Source: Polaribacter filamentus
GTDB taxonomy: Bacteria; Bacteroidota; Bacteroidia; Flavobacteriales; Flavobacteriaceae
NCBI RefSeq assembly: GCF_002943715.1
Contig: NZ_MQUA01000013.1
Location: 2,307,501-2,371,500, forward strand
Reading direction: 5' to 3'
Length of the DNA stretch: 64,000 nucleotides
Shown: one piece after another, positions 54,415 to 63,870 of the stretch
Layout: each line of letters starts with the position of its first letter
How positions within the stretch are numbered: the first letter of the stretch is position 1
Translations under genes and position numbers: made by a program
The notes under the pieces: model-generated
The model's database searches: none
Told to the model about the DNA's origin: nothing
What the model saw: the letters and a program-made list of their open reading frames with translations, nothing else

Positions 54415-54684
54415 ATGAGTAAAATTATGACTGTAGACATTTTGTCTAGTATTAAAGGAGCGCAGCCATCTGAGTCTGTGAATAAATTATTTGAAGCAAT
54501 TAAAAATGCCAATTCAACAAATAGTAACTCTTTTAATAAAAATCATAGTAATGCGGTTTCTTTAGATGATTTAAGAGAAGATATTGTTATTGATAGTCCG
54601 ATCGTCGAAAAACAACTCATTATTGAAAACTTTCCGAAAGAAAAAAATGGCTATTTAGTTGTTTCTAAGGTTATAGAAGAATAG
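54415..54684 (+). CDS. gatC: GatC-like subunit of the tRNA amidotransferase
   Basis: 89 residues. The C-terminal half reads NAVSLDDLREDIVIDSPIVE followed by NFPKEKNGYLVVSKVIEE, which matches the GatC pattern LREDxVxxS...NAPxxxxGYFxVPKVIE. The N-terminal half is divergent from standard GatC, so simple searches may call it hypothetical. GatC is the small protein that wraps GatA and GatB together. It is 2 nt before gatA, in the right order, which supports the call. Function therefore: assembly of GatCAB. Confidence 0.78.
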   Translation: MSKIMTVDILSSIKGAQPSESVNKLFEAIKNANSTNSNSFNKNHSNAVSLDDLREDIVIDSPIVEKQLIIENFPKEKNGYLVVSKVIEE

Positions 54685-54686
54685 TT

Positions 54687-56087
54687 ATGGAGTCGCAAAT
54701 ACACAAGATTCATCAGCAATTGAGGAACAAAGAGATAACTTGTACAAAATTGATACAAGACAGATTAGATTTATTAAAATCGAACACACACAATACCGTC
54801 AATTCACTTTTAGAAACACTAGCTTTAGGCTTAGCTGAAAAAGTGGATGCTAGAATTGAAAACGGAGAAGATATTAGTTTGCTAGAAGGAATTCCTTTCG
54901 GAATTAAAGATGTCTACATGTTGCAAGGCACTTTAGCTACCGCAAGCTCAGATTTACTAAAAAACTACAAATCTCCGTACACAGCAACTGCCATTCAAAA
55001 ATTGTTAGATGCTGGCGCAATTCCGTTAGTAAAAGAAAATTGCGATAGCTTTGGACACGGTTCATCCTCTGAAAACACGATTTTCGGAGCTGTAAAAAAT
55101 GCTGCAAATACCGATTTAGTTGGAGGTGGATCAAGTGGAGGATCTGCTGTAAACGTTGCAAAAGACTTTACCGTTTTTTCAATTGGTGGAGATACAGGAG
55201 GTTCAATTCGTCAACCTGCAGGATATAATAATGTCTTCGGATTTAAACCTACTTACGGAAGAGTTTCTCGTTTTGGTTTAATGGCGTATGCATCCTCAAC
55301 AGATTGTGTTGGCCCAATTACAACATCCATTGAAGATATTAGACTTGTCTTAAATGTGATGAGTGGCAAAGATGTAAAAGATCAAACTAGCTATTCATCA
55401 GAATCAATTTCAGCATCGGCTGTTTTAAATGCGGATGAAATAAAAACGGTTGGATATTTTAAAAACTTTATAGAAACTGATGCAATTGACCCTGAGATAA
55501 AATCAGACTTTTTAGCATCCATCGAAAAAATAAAAGCGACAGGAATTCAGGTCAAAGAACTCGATTTCTTTGAAGCTGACACCTTAGTTTCTGCTTATTA
55601 CACACTGGCAATGGCAGAAACTGCTTCTAATTTATCAAGATTAGATGGTACAAATTACGGACAAAGAATTGAAGGTGAGAATTTAAAAGACACGTATTCA
55701 ATAACGCGTTCAGAAAACTTTTCCGAAGAAACAAAACGTAGAATTGTTGGTGGAAATCAAGTGTTATCGCAAGGTTTTTCTGATGAAATCTATTTAAAAG
55801 GATTGAATTTAAGAAATCAAATTGCCGAGAATTTTGAAAAAGACTTTAAAGAAGTTGATATCATTTTATCGCCAGTTACCCCAAATAAACCGCCTAAAAT
55901 TGGCGATAGTTTAAAAGATCCTTTAGCAATGTATTTATCGGATGCATATACCGTTGGTTTTAGTTTAGGGCAATTACCAACGTTAACAATTCCGCAAGGA
56001 ACAGCAACAGGCTTGCAAATTACGGCTGCAAAAAATAATGACGAACTCGTTTTGAAGTTTGCTAACTTCTTAAAAGATACGATATAA
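54687..56087 (+). CDS. gatA: Asp-tRNA(Asn)/Glu-tRNA(Gln) amidotransferase subunit A
   Basis: 466 residues, amidase-signature family. It releases ammonia from glutamine for GatB. The Ser-cisSer-Lys triad is visible: Lys in IPFGIKDVYM, cis-Ser in GGGSSGGSAVNVA, and nucleophile Ser in GGDTGGSIRQPAGYN. FGFKPTYGRVSRFGLMAYAS and DCVGPITTS are typical. It overlaps the start of the fused gatB/aspS gene by 1 nt (ATAATGG). Confidence 0.95.
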   Translation: MESQIHKIHQQLRNKEITCTKLIQDRLDLLKSNTHNTVNSLLETLALGLAEKVDARIENGEDISLLEGIPFGIKDVYMLQGTLATASSDLLKNYKSPYTATAIQKLLDAGAIPLVKENCDSFGHGSSSENTIFGAVKNAANTDLVGGGSSGGSAVNVAKDFTVFSIGGDTGGSIRQPAGYNNVFGFKPTYGRVSRFGLMAYASSTDCVGPITTSIEDIRLVLNVMSGKDVKDQTSYSSESISASAVLNADEIKTVGYFKNFIETDAIDPEIKSDFLASIEKIKATGIQVKELDFFEADTLVSAYYTLAMAETASNLSRLDGTNYGQRIEGENLKDTYSITRSENFSEETKRRIVGGNQVLSQGFSDEIYLKGLNLRNQIAENFEKDFKEVDIILSPVTPNKPPKIGDSLKDPLAMYLSDAYTVGFSLGQLPTLTIPQGTATGLQITAAKNNDELVLKFANFLKDTI

Positions 56088-59000
56088 TGGAATTGGAGCA
56101 CTTAAATGATTTATTAAAAAAACACGATTTAGAATTAGTTATAGGTCTTGAAACACACGTTCGTTTAAATACAAAATCGAAGTTATTCTGTTCTTGCGCA
56201 AATCAAGAAATAGAAAAGCCTAATCAAAATATATGTGCTGTTTGTACAGGACAAATGGGTGTTTTGCCTTCTATAAATAAAGAAGCGATTACAAAGGCAA
56301 TTTATTTTGGAAAAGCAGTAAAATCTACTTTTTCAAATGAGGTAATTTCTTGGGATCGTAAACATTACGAATACCCGGATAACCCTAAAAATATTCAGAT
56401 TACACAGTTTCATAATCCTGTAATTCCGGATGGTGAAGTTTCTTGTTTTAGAAATGATGGCTCGCAGTTTACAGTGAGTTTAACGCAAGTTCATATAGAA
56501 GAGGATGCGGCAAAATTGATGCACGAAAAGAAAATTTCTTTGGTCGATTTTAACAAAGCAGGTGTGCCGTTAATCGAAATTGTAACAGATCCTTGTATTC
56601 GTCATATCGAAGATGCATCAACCTATGCACAATATATTCAGAGAATTGTTCAAAACTTAAAAATATCCGAAGCAAATCTTGAAAAAGGGGAATTTAAATC
56701 GGATGTTTCTGTATCACTTCGAAAAAAACATACTTATAATTTAAATCCGAGAACAGAGATTAAAAACCTGAATTCGTTTAAGTTTATGGTGGATGCGTTG
56801 AAGGAAGAAATTGAAAAACAATTAAATTATTACATAGCACATAAAGAATTTAGACCAGAGCAAACAACGGTTTTATGGGATGCCGATTTAAAGCAAACCA
56901 AAACCATGCGTACAAAAGAATTTGAAGCGGATTATCGTTTTATTTCTGAGCCAGATTTGCCTTTTGTAAACATTAAGCAAGTTGTAGAAAGTATTAAAGT
57001 TGATGTAAGTTCTTTGCCTTTTGCAGTAGAATCTATTCTGATAAAAGGTGGCGTTTTACCGCAAGATGCTAAGTTTTTTACTGCGGATTCTTTACGTTCT
57101 GAAACTTTTATTGCTATTAACACTATAGTTAATGATCCTTCTTTTGTTGCCAAAACTTTGGTAAATAATATTGGCGCAGATGAATATGCAAATATTCATA
57201 GCATTAAACATTTAACTGAAATTTTTCAATTATTTAAAGATGATAAAATTACTTCTGTTTTGGTTCAAAACGGAATTACTTCATACTTAAAAGACAGAAC
57301 TTTTGATTATAAAAAGTATTTTGACGATAATACGATATCCGAAGATTCTATTAAAGATGCAGTTCTAAAAGTAATTGTTGAAAACGAATCAATTGCTAGC
57401 GATATTAAAGCAGGAAACCAAGGAAAAGCAGGAATTCTTGTAGGTAAAGTAATTGCTATTATTGGCAAAGGTGCTTCTGGAAAAGTGATTCGTGAAGAAA
57501 TATTGTTGGCTATTAGTAATAAGCCATTAGCCTTTGGCAAAGAACAAACTTCCAATAGCGAAAAGCAAAAGGCAAATAGTGAACAAGCAAAAACGAAGAA
57601 CCAAGAAGAAGAACTTCTTCCTCAAATTCCGATTGTCATAAAAGAAGAATACAGGACCCACAAGATTTCAGAATTATCAGAAGCTGCTATTAAGGAGGAA
57701 GTTACTTTAGCAGGTTGGGTAGCAAGTGTTCGTGATCACGGTGAATTAATTTTTATTGATTTACGCGATTCAAGCAATCAAGTTTTTCAAGTGCGTTTAA
57801 GTAGAGAAACGTTTCCTAATTTAGATGAATTGGTAAAATTAAAACCAGAAACTGTAATTACGGTTACTGGAATTGTCGTTCAGCGAAAAGAGGATGATTA
57901 TAATGCTGGTTTAAGAACTGGTAAAATTGAATTAGAAACATCCGTTTTAGAAATCTTAAACTTATCGAAAACACTTCCGTTTGAAATTAAAAAAGCAACA
58001 AAATCGAATGAAAATATTCGTTTTCAGTATAAATTTTTAGACCATAGAAATGATGACGTTCGCAAAGCAATTGTGAATCGTCATAAAGTTATAAAATTAT
58101 TGCGTGATATTTTAGACGAAGAAGAATTCTTAGAAATTGAAACGCCAATTTTAACTGCAGGAACTGATGAAGGCGCAAGAGAATTTATTGTTCCTACTAG
58201 AAAACAAGCGGGTGCTTTTTATACGTTACCACAAGCGCCGCAGCAATTTAAGCAGATGCTAATGGTGGGCGGCTTTGAGAAATATTTTCAAATTGCACGT
58301 TGTTTTAGAGATGAAGATTCACGTGGAGATCGTCAACCAGAATTTACACAATTAGATATTGAAATGGCATTTGCAAGTATGCAGCAAATTATCGATTTAA
58401 ACACCAAAATGTTTAACGAGGTTGTTCATAAAATCTATGGAAAAAAATGGATTTTACATCCGTTTGAAATCGTTACTTACAAAGATGCAATGGATAAATA
58501 TGGTTGTGATAGACCAGATTTACGTTACGGGTTGCAAATGCAAGATATTACAGACATTGTAAAAGACACTACTTTTCAAGTTTTTAGTAAACCTATTGAT
58601 GATGGCGGAATTGTAAAATGTATTAAAGTTTCTGCGAAAGAACAAGGCAATACAAGAATGTCTAAAGGTCAAATTGAAAACTTAACTGCCATTGCGCAGC
58701 AAAATGGCTTAGGCGGTTTGGCGTATATTATTGTCAATGAAAATGAGTTGCAATCGCCCATTATTAAGTTTTTAGGTGAAGAAATTGCAGCGAATATTAT
58801 AAAAGCTACGAATGCTCAAATTGGTGATATTGTATTTTTCTCAGCTGCAGATTATGCAACTGCAAATAAAGCGCTAGATGCGGTACGTCAAGAAATGGGA
58901 CGCATTTTAAAACTCATCAATCCCAAGGAATTAAGACCTGCGTGGGTCGTTGATTTCCCAATGTTTGAAAGAACGGAGGAAGGACGATGGACGTTTACTC

Positions 59001-59431
59001 ACAATCCGTTTTCTATGCCAGCAATTTACGATTTGGAAAAACACATGAACAACAATGATGACGAAATAGGAACCATCATTGCGCAACAATACGATTTAAT
59101 CTTAAACGGTTATGAAATTGGCGGCGGATCTGTTCGTGCGCACAAAGCAGAAATTTTAGAAGCAACCTATAAAAATATGGGTTACAATAAAGAGGAAATG
59201 CTAAAAAGCGTGGGAACAATGCACAAAGCTTTTCAATATGGCGCGCCACCTCACGGAGGAATTGCCTGGGGAATTGATCGTTTAATGATGATTTTAGAAA
59301 AGAAAGCCTCTATTAGAGAAGTGATGGCGTTCCCTAAAACAGGTTCCTCTGAAGACTTATTATTTAATGCACCTTCTATCTTATCCGATAAAAAAGTAGA
59401 GGAAATGAATGTGAAAATTATGAGAAAATAA
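56087..59431 (+). CDS. gatB-aspS: GatB-AspRS fusion: amidotransferase subunit B joined to aspartyl-tRNA synthetase
   Basis: 1114 residues. Residues 1 to about 480 are GatB: VIGLETHVRLNTKSKLFCSC, HIEEDAAKLMHE, KAGVPLIEIVTDP, and a C-terminal YqeY-like tail ending GKVIREEILLAI. A Gln/Lys/Glu-rich linker (about 485-515) follows. The rest is a bacterial AspRS: OB fold with GWVASVRDHGELIFIDLRD, then YKFLDHRND, QAPQQFKQMLMVGGFEKYFQ, RDEDSRGDRQPEFTQLD and, at the end, GGIAWGIDRLMMIL. His in the VRDHG position is the residue reported for non-discriminating AspRS, which also makes Asp-tRNA-Asn. One chain would thus charge and hand over Asp-tRNA-Asn for amidation. Confidence 0.93.
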   Translation: MELEHLNDLLKKHDLELVIGLETHVRLNTKSKLFCSCANQEIEKPNQNICAVCTGQMGVLPSINKEAITKAIYFGKAVKSTFSNEVISWDRKHYEYPDNPKNIQITQFHNPVIPDGEVSCFRNDGSQFTVSLTQVHIEEDAAKLMHEKKISLVDFNKAGVPLIEIVTDPCIRHIEDASTYAQYIQRIVQNLKISEANLEKGEFKSDVSVSLRKKHTYNLNPRTEIKNLNSFKFMVDALKEEIEKQLNYYIAHKEFRPEQTTVLWDADLKQTKTMRTKEFEADYRFISEPDLPFVNIKQVVESIKVDVSSLPFAVESILIKGGVLPQDAKFFTADSLRSETFIAINTIVNDPSFVAKTLVNNIGADEYANIHSIKHLTEIFQLFKDDKITSVLVQNGITSYLKDRTFDYKKYFDDNTISEDSIKDAVLKVIVENESIASDIKAGNQGKAGILVGKVIAIIGKGASGKVIREEILLAISNKPLAFGKEQTSNSEKQKANSEQAKTKNQEEELLPQIPIVIKEEYRTHKISELSEAAIKEEVTLAGWVASVRDHGELIFIDLRDSSNQVFQVRLSRETFPNLDELVKLKPETVITVTGIVVQRKEDDYNAGLRTGKIELETSVLEILNLSKTLPFEIKKATKSNENIRFQYKFLDHRNDDVRKAIVNRHKVIKLLRDILDEEEFLEIETPILTAGTDEGAREFIVPTRKQAGAFYTLPQAPQQFKQMLMVGGFEKYFQIARCFRDEDSRGDRQPEFTQLDIEMAFASMQQIIDLNTKMFNEVVHKIYGKKWILHPFEIVTYKDAMDKYGCDRPDLRYGLQMQDITDIVKDTTFQVFSKPIDDGGIVKCIKVSAKEQGNTRMSKGQIENLTAIAQQNGLGGLAYIIVNENELQSPIIKFLGEEIAANIIKATNAQIGDIVFFSAADYATANKALDAVRQEMGRILKLINPKELRPAWVVDFPMFERTEEGRWTFTHNPFSMPAIYDLEKHMNNNDDEIGTIIAQQYDLILNGYEIGGGSVRAHKAEILEATYKNMGYNKEEMLKSVGTMHKAFQYGAPPHGGIAWGIDRLMMILEKKASIREVMAFPKTGSSEDLLFNAPSILSDKKVEEMNVKIMRK

Positions 59432-59455
59432 TTAATTTTCATAAATTTTATAAAC

Positions 59456-59487
59456 ACAAAAATCCTGCTAAAAAGCAGGATTTTTTT
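59456..59487 (+). terminator. terminator of the gat operon
   Basis: AAAATCCTGCT-AAAA-AGCAGGATTTT followed by T. It also faces the convergent hydrolase gene and may serve both. Confidence 0.85.
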
Positions 59488-59526
59488 ATTCTTAAAACAA
59501 AACATTACTCCTTTTAAAATAACAAA

Positions 59527-61296
59527 TTACTTTCTTAAAGGAATTGCAATATTTGGATAATCTGTAATAATACCATCAACTCCCATTTTAAGTAAATTTA
59601 CTATGTCGTTCTTTTTATTAACGGTCCATGGAATTACTTTCATCTTTTTACTTTGAATCCTTTTTACCTCCTCTTTATTCAATAAAATAAAATAAGGACT
59701 GTAAATTTTTGGCTTAAAACTTAACATTTTCATATTCGTTTCAAAATCATTTTTATATGTTAAAAATGCCAAGGTAAATGCTGGGTACGTTTTATGAATG
59801 TATCCTAAAACTCTAGGGTCAAAACTTTGTACCGTTATTTTTTCTAATGATAATTTCGCATTTTTTAATTGCTCTATTACAAGATCAGAGAATTCTGCAA
59901 CAGAAGGTTGAAATCCGTTTTTTTCGTCTTTTGGCGTACTTTTAATTTCTACATTGTAACGAATTTGATCATTTTTAGCCTCAGCGAAAGTAATCAGTTC
60001 AGATAATAATGGTTTGTAAGCTTTCTCTTTTTTTTGTTCTAAAAACTTCGGATTTCCAATAGAACCAACATCGTAACTCTTTATCTTTTTGTATTTATTT
60101 TTATAAATATTAAAAGCCAAAGCGTCCTTTTTTGTAATTTTTCTTCCTTTTGCATCTAAAGTAACTTCTTCATTTAACCAAGGTTCGTGAGAAACAACTA
60201 CTTTATTATCTTTACTGATAACAACATCTAATTCTAATGTATTTACACCTAAATCTAATGCTTTTTCAAAAGCTTGAATGGTATTTTCTGGCGATAAACC
60301 TCTTGCTCCTCTATGACCTTGTAAATCGAAACTATATTGTTTTGTTTTCTCTAAAATTACTTCATCAATAAAAGCAACTGTTTGATTGTATACATTTTTC
60401 CAATCTTTAGACCTTAAATCGCAAGCAATTACATGATTCCCCGCTTCTGGAAAAGCAACTCTTACTTTTTTATCAGTAGGAGTTCCTAAACCATCAAACA
60501 TTTTTAAAATTGCGGGCACAGAAACCACCTGATCTTGTTCTTTTTCATTTTTATAATAATACCCAACAAATGCCGGAATTTTAATTTTAGAAAAAGTAGT
60601 TGGATTCATATTTTTAGTGACCATATTTATCAAAGCTTTGTAACCATCTATATGATAAATTGTAGACCAATATTTAGCTTCTTCTTCTGGTCTTTCTTGT
60701 TTCATAATTTCACTTCCTTCATTCATTTTTACAAAACCAGCTTTACCTTCTGGTGTAACAATTATTTTAAATGCAGGGTTTATAAGATCTATAAAAGGAG
60801 AATACAAAATTAATCCTAAAATATCGTTACTATCTTCTGATGCTAATTTTAAACTTAAAGAACCTCCTGTAGAAGTACTTACTAAAATTATTTTTTTACC
60901 AATTATTTTACCTATTAACAATGCTTCTTTTGCAGTTTCTATATAATTTTCTGGCGTTAAGTTTTTAAAATTATCTTCTCTACTCATGCCATGTTCTTTT
61001 AAACGAGACATGTATATATTGGCATTGTATTTTTCAGAAAGCTGACTCATAATTGGCTCACCTTCTCTACTACTCGCTCCAAAACCATGTAAATATACAA
61101 ATGCAATATCAGTTTGTTTTTGCTTGTAATTCTCTGCCCAAATAATTTTTGCTTGATTATTTGGCTTGATGTTTTTGTTACTAATTTCTTTCGTATTTAC
61201 AATACTCTCAATTGTCGTTATCGTTTTTACTTCTTGACCTATAACTTCAAAATTAAAGGCGATTAATAATAGCGCAGTTAAAAATGTTTTTTGCAT
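59527..61296 (-). CDS. secreted alpha/beta hydrolase fused to glycerophosphodiester phosphodiesterase
   Basis: 589 residues with a signal peptide (LTALLLIAFNFEVIG). Residues about 45-320 are an alpha/beta hydrolase: FVYLHGFGASSREGEP (oxyanion loop), a nucleophile elbow LVSTSTGGSLSLKLA (Ser in SxSxG, not the usual GxSxG) and a late His in EAGNHVIACDL. Residues about 325-589 are a GDPD barrel: LQGHRGARGLSPENTI, TLELDVVISKDNKVVVSHEP and NVEIKSTPKDEK give the His-Arg, Glu-Asp and His site. Together they could deacylate a lipid and then split its glycerophosphodiester. It lies 32 nt after the TonB receptor gene, a likely pair. Confidence 0.88.
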   Translation of the reverse strand: MQKTFLTALLLIAFNFEVIGQEVKTITTIESIVNTKEISNKNIKPNNQAKIIWAENYKQKQTDIAFVYLHGFGASSREGEPIMSQLSEKYNANIYMSRLKEHGMSREDNFKNLTPENYIETAKEALLIGKIIGKKIILVSTSTGGSLSLKLASEDSNDILGLILYSPFIDLINPAFKIIVTPEGKAGFVKMNEGSEIMKQERPEEEAKYWSTIYHIDGYKALINMVTKNMNPTTFSKIKIPAFVGYYYKNEKEQDQVVSVPAILKMFDGLGTPTDKKVRVAFPEAGNHVIACDLRSKDWKNVYNQTVAFIDEVILEKTKQYSFDLQGHRGARGLSPENTIQAFEKALDLGVNTLELDVVISKDNKVVVSHEPWLNEEVTLDAKGRKITKKDALAFNIYKNKYKKIKSYDVGSIGNPKFLEQKKEKAYKPLLSELITFAEAKNDQIRYNVEIKSTPKDEKNGFQPSVAEFSDLVIEQLKNAKLSLEKITVQSFDPRVLGYIHKTYPAFTLAFLTYKNDFETNMKMLSFKPKIYSPYFILLNKEEVKRIQSKKMKVIPWTVNKKNDIVNLLKMGVDGIITDYPNIAIPLRK

Positions 61297-61328
61297 AATA
61301 AATAGCTTTTTTATTTATTTAAGTGTTG

Positions 61329-63830
61329 TTAAAATTTTGCTTTTACTTGTAATCCAAAAAATCTAGGAGCTCCGGCAATAAAGGTTGGTATGCCAAAAGC
61401 ACCGCCGGTATTCCCTGCGTCAACAATAAATTCTTCGTCTAAAACATTAGTCATATAAAAGTTAATTTCATAATTTTTGTTAACAATAAGACCTGTTCTA
61501 AAGTTTAACAAACCATATCCATCTTGCGAAATCTCAGGTAAATTTGTTTCTTCAAAAAACACTTTAGACTTATAAGTATATGTAGGTCTGAAGAAATAAC
61601 CTAAATTTTTATGGATCTCTAAATTGATATTAAAACCAGCTGAAAATGAATTTTCGGGTGTTAATCTAAATGTATTTCCCGCTAATTCTTGTGGGTTCCC
61701 ATCAGAATCTTCATCATCAAAAGAAGCATCTATATAACCATAATTAGCAAAAAAGCTTGAAGTTTTTGAAAAAGCATATTGCAAAGCTACTTCAAAACCA
61801 AAAGAACTTGAATTACCACTATCCTGTGTAATATTTGTTAAAACTCCATCCTCTAATTTAGCTACCGATGTTTGAAAGTTTGAATAGTCATACATGTAAG
61901 CATTTATATCGAATTGTAAACTATTATTTAAGAATAATGATTTTGCACCTACTTCATAAGACCAAACAATTTCATCAGATAAAATATTAGTTTCTGTTGC
62001 TGTAACATTGATTACGTTAGGTCTTCTTCCTCTAGAAGTTGTTCCAAATAATGTAATTTCTTCATTTACTGCAAAATTTACTGCAAAACGCCCCACTGCT
62101 GATAAAAAGCTATCACTAGCTTCTATTTTACCATTTGTTGGTGCAAATAATGTATTTGGATAATTACCTGACAAATACCCTAAAACAGACGGTACTTCTG
62201 TATCTATAACCTCATAAGAAGCATTAATATTTTCTAATGTTGCTCTTAAGCCTAATGTAAATGATAATTTATCTGTAACATCATAAGAAGCATCTGCAAA
62301 AATATCGCCAGAATAATTTTCCCCAAAATTTGTAAAAGTTTCTTTATTAAATGAATTTAAAGGTGCTCCTGCAATTGGACCAAATGTACTTGGATCATTT
62401 GGTATAGAAGGCGCTAAAACTGCTACTCCATTAGATAGCAGAAAAGTAGGATTTAAAAGTAACATTGCTACACTTCTCTCATTATATTCCCAGGGCACAC
62501 TTTGCGAACCATCTTCATAAAAGAAATTAGCTCCAAAAAAACCTCTAAATTTATCATCAGTATCAAAATTGAATCTAAATTCTTGGCTAAATTGTTTTCC
62601 TTTTGATATTTCATTAAAAAATAAAGCTGGCGCAACTGTTCCATCTGCATCAAAAGCCTCGTTAGAATCAAATTCTCTATAGGCAGTTGTAGAAGTTAAA
62701 TCCCAAACATCATTAAAGCCGTGTTTTAAAATTGCTGTTACACCCCAAACAGTTCGGTCTAAACCTAAATCTTCACCTCTTTCTAAATCAGCAAAGGTAT
62801 TTGGATTTGTATCGCCACCTAAAGGCGCATAAGTTCCACTTTTAAAAGAAGTTCCTGGAGGTGTGTCTTGTTGCCAATTTGCAATTACATCTAAACTTGT
62901 ATCGTCATTTAGCAAGTATTTAAATGACGTTCTAAAAGCTAAAGTTTCTTTTCCGTTTAAATCTCCACCAGATATATTTTCAATAAAACCATCTCTTCCA
63001 TTATAAATTGCAGCGGCTCTAAAAAATAATTTATTATCTACTAAAGGAGCGTTGTAATGTCCTGTTGCTAAAAACTGATTAAAATTACCGTATCCTAATT
63101 TTACAGAACCCGATATTTCGTTTTTTGCTTTATTTTGAATAATGTGCATTGCCCCAATTTGAGCACCCCTGCCAAATAAAGTTCCTTGTGGTCCTTTTAG
63201 AACTTCTACACGTTCTATATCGTATAACTCTACAACAGAACCTCTAGACTTACTAATTGAAACTCCGTCTTGAAAAATAGAAACTCTTGGCTCTACTCTA
63301 GAATCCCCACTATCACTTGTAATTCCTCTAACTACGATCCCTGGATTATTAACACTTTGAATTTGTACTTGAAAACCTGGTACATATTCAGACAAAGCAT
63401 CATATTCAAAAGTTCCTTGATTTTCTAAAAAATCTGTTCCGTAAGAAGTAATTGCAATAGGAACATCTTTATTTTTTTGCTCTCTTTTTTGCGATGTTAC
63501 TACAACGCCTTCTAACATGTAAGAACTTTCTTTTAATATAAAGTTCTGAATAGTTTCTGATTTTGTAATTACTACTTGTTTTGTAATTGTATTGTAACCT
63601 ATATATGATACTTGAATTACGTACGTATTGTTAGGTATTCTTTCTAACAAAAACGCTCCTTTAATATCAGAAGTTGTTCCCATAGATAAACCTTTTACCA
63701 AAATACTAGCTCCCATAATTGGCTCACCTTGTTCTGTTAAAACTGTACCTTTTAATGCACCAGTATTTTGGGCATTAATATTGATTATACTAAAAAATAT
63801 AGATATTGTAAATAAAAATTTAAAGTGCAT
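61329..63830 (-). CDS. TonB-dependent receptor with carboxypeptidase-regulatory-like N-terminal domain
   Basis: 833 residues. A signal peptide (1-20) is followed by a CarboxypepD_reg-like domain (about 24-105: GALKGTVLTEQGEPIMGASI, YVIQVSYIGYNTITKQ), the plug (EGVVVTSQKREQKNKDVPIA, DALSEYVPGFQVQI, GIVVRGIT, VEVLKGPQGTLFGRGAQIGA) and a 22-strand-type barrel ending FFGLQVKAKF. It imports a substrate across the outer membrane. No SusD partner is next to it. The downstream hydrolase-GDPD gene suggests a lipid-derived or phosphodiester ligand; that is inference only. Confidence 0.92.
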   Translation of the reverse strand: MHFKFLFTISIFFSIININAQNTGALKGTVLTEQGEPIMGASILVKGLSMGTTSDIKGAFLLERIPNNTYVIQVSYIGYNTITKQVVITKSETIQNFILKESSYMLEGVVVTSQKREQKNKDVPIAITSYGTDFLENQGTFEYDALSEYVPGFQVQIQSVNNPGIVVRGITSDSGDSRVEPRVSIFQDGVSISKSRGSVVELYDIERVEVLKGPQGTLFGRGAQIGAMHIIQNKAKNEISGSVKLGYGNFNQFLATGHYNAPLVDNKLFFRAAAIYNGRDGFIENISGGDLNGKETLAFRTSFKYLLNDDTSLDVIANWQQDTPPGTSFKSGTYAPLGGDTNPNTFADLERGEDLGLDRTVWGVTAILKHGFNDVWDLTSTTAYREFDSNEAFDADGTVAPALFFNEISKGKQFSQEFRFNFDTDDKFRGFFGANFFYEDGSQSVPWEYNERSVAMLLLNPTFLLSNGVAVLAPSIPNDPSTFGPIAGAPLNSFNKETFTNFGENYSGDIFADASYDVTDKLSFTLGLRATLENINASYEVIDTEVPSVLGYLSGNYPNTLFAPTNGKIEASDSFLSAVGRFAVNFAVNEEITLFGTTSRGRRPNVINVTATETNILSDEIVWSYEVGAKSLFLNNSLQFDINAYMYDYSNFQTSVAKLEDGVLTNITQDSGNSSSFGFEVALQYAFSKTSSFFANYGYIDASFDDEDSDGNPQELAGNTFRLTPENSFSAGFNINLEIHKNLGYFFRPTYTYKSKVFFEETNLPEISQDGYGLLNFRTGLIVNKNYEINFYMTNVLDEEFIVDAGNTGGAFGIPTFIAGAPRFFGLQVKAKF

Positions 63831-63862
63831 TATTTTTGAATTTAAAGGGTTGTTATAGAATT

Positions 63863-63870
63863 CAAATTTA
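63863..63870 (-). promoter_or_regulatory. possible -7 box of the TonB receptor gene
   Basis: TAAATTTG on the minus strand, 33 nt before the ATG, matches TAnnTTTG. No TTG element at the right spacing was seen. Confidence 0.35.
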
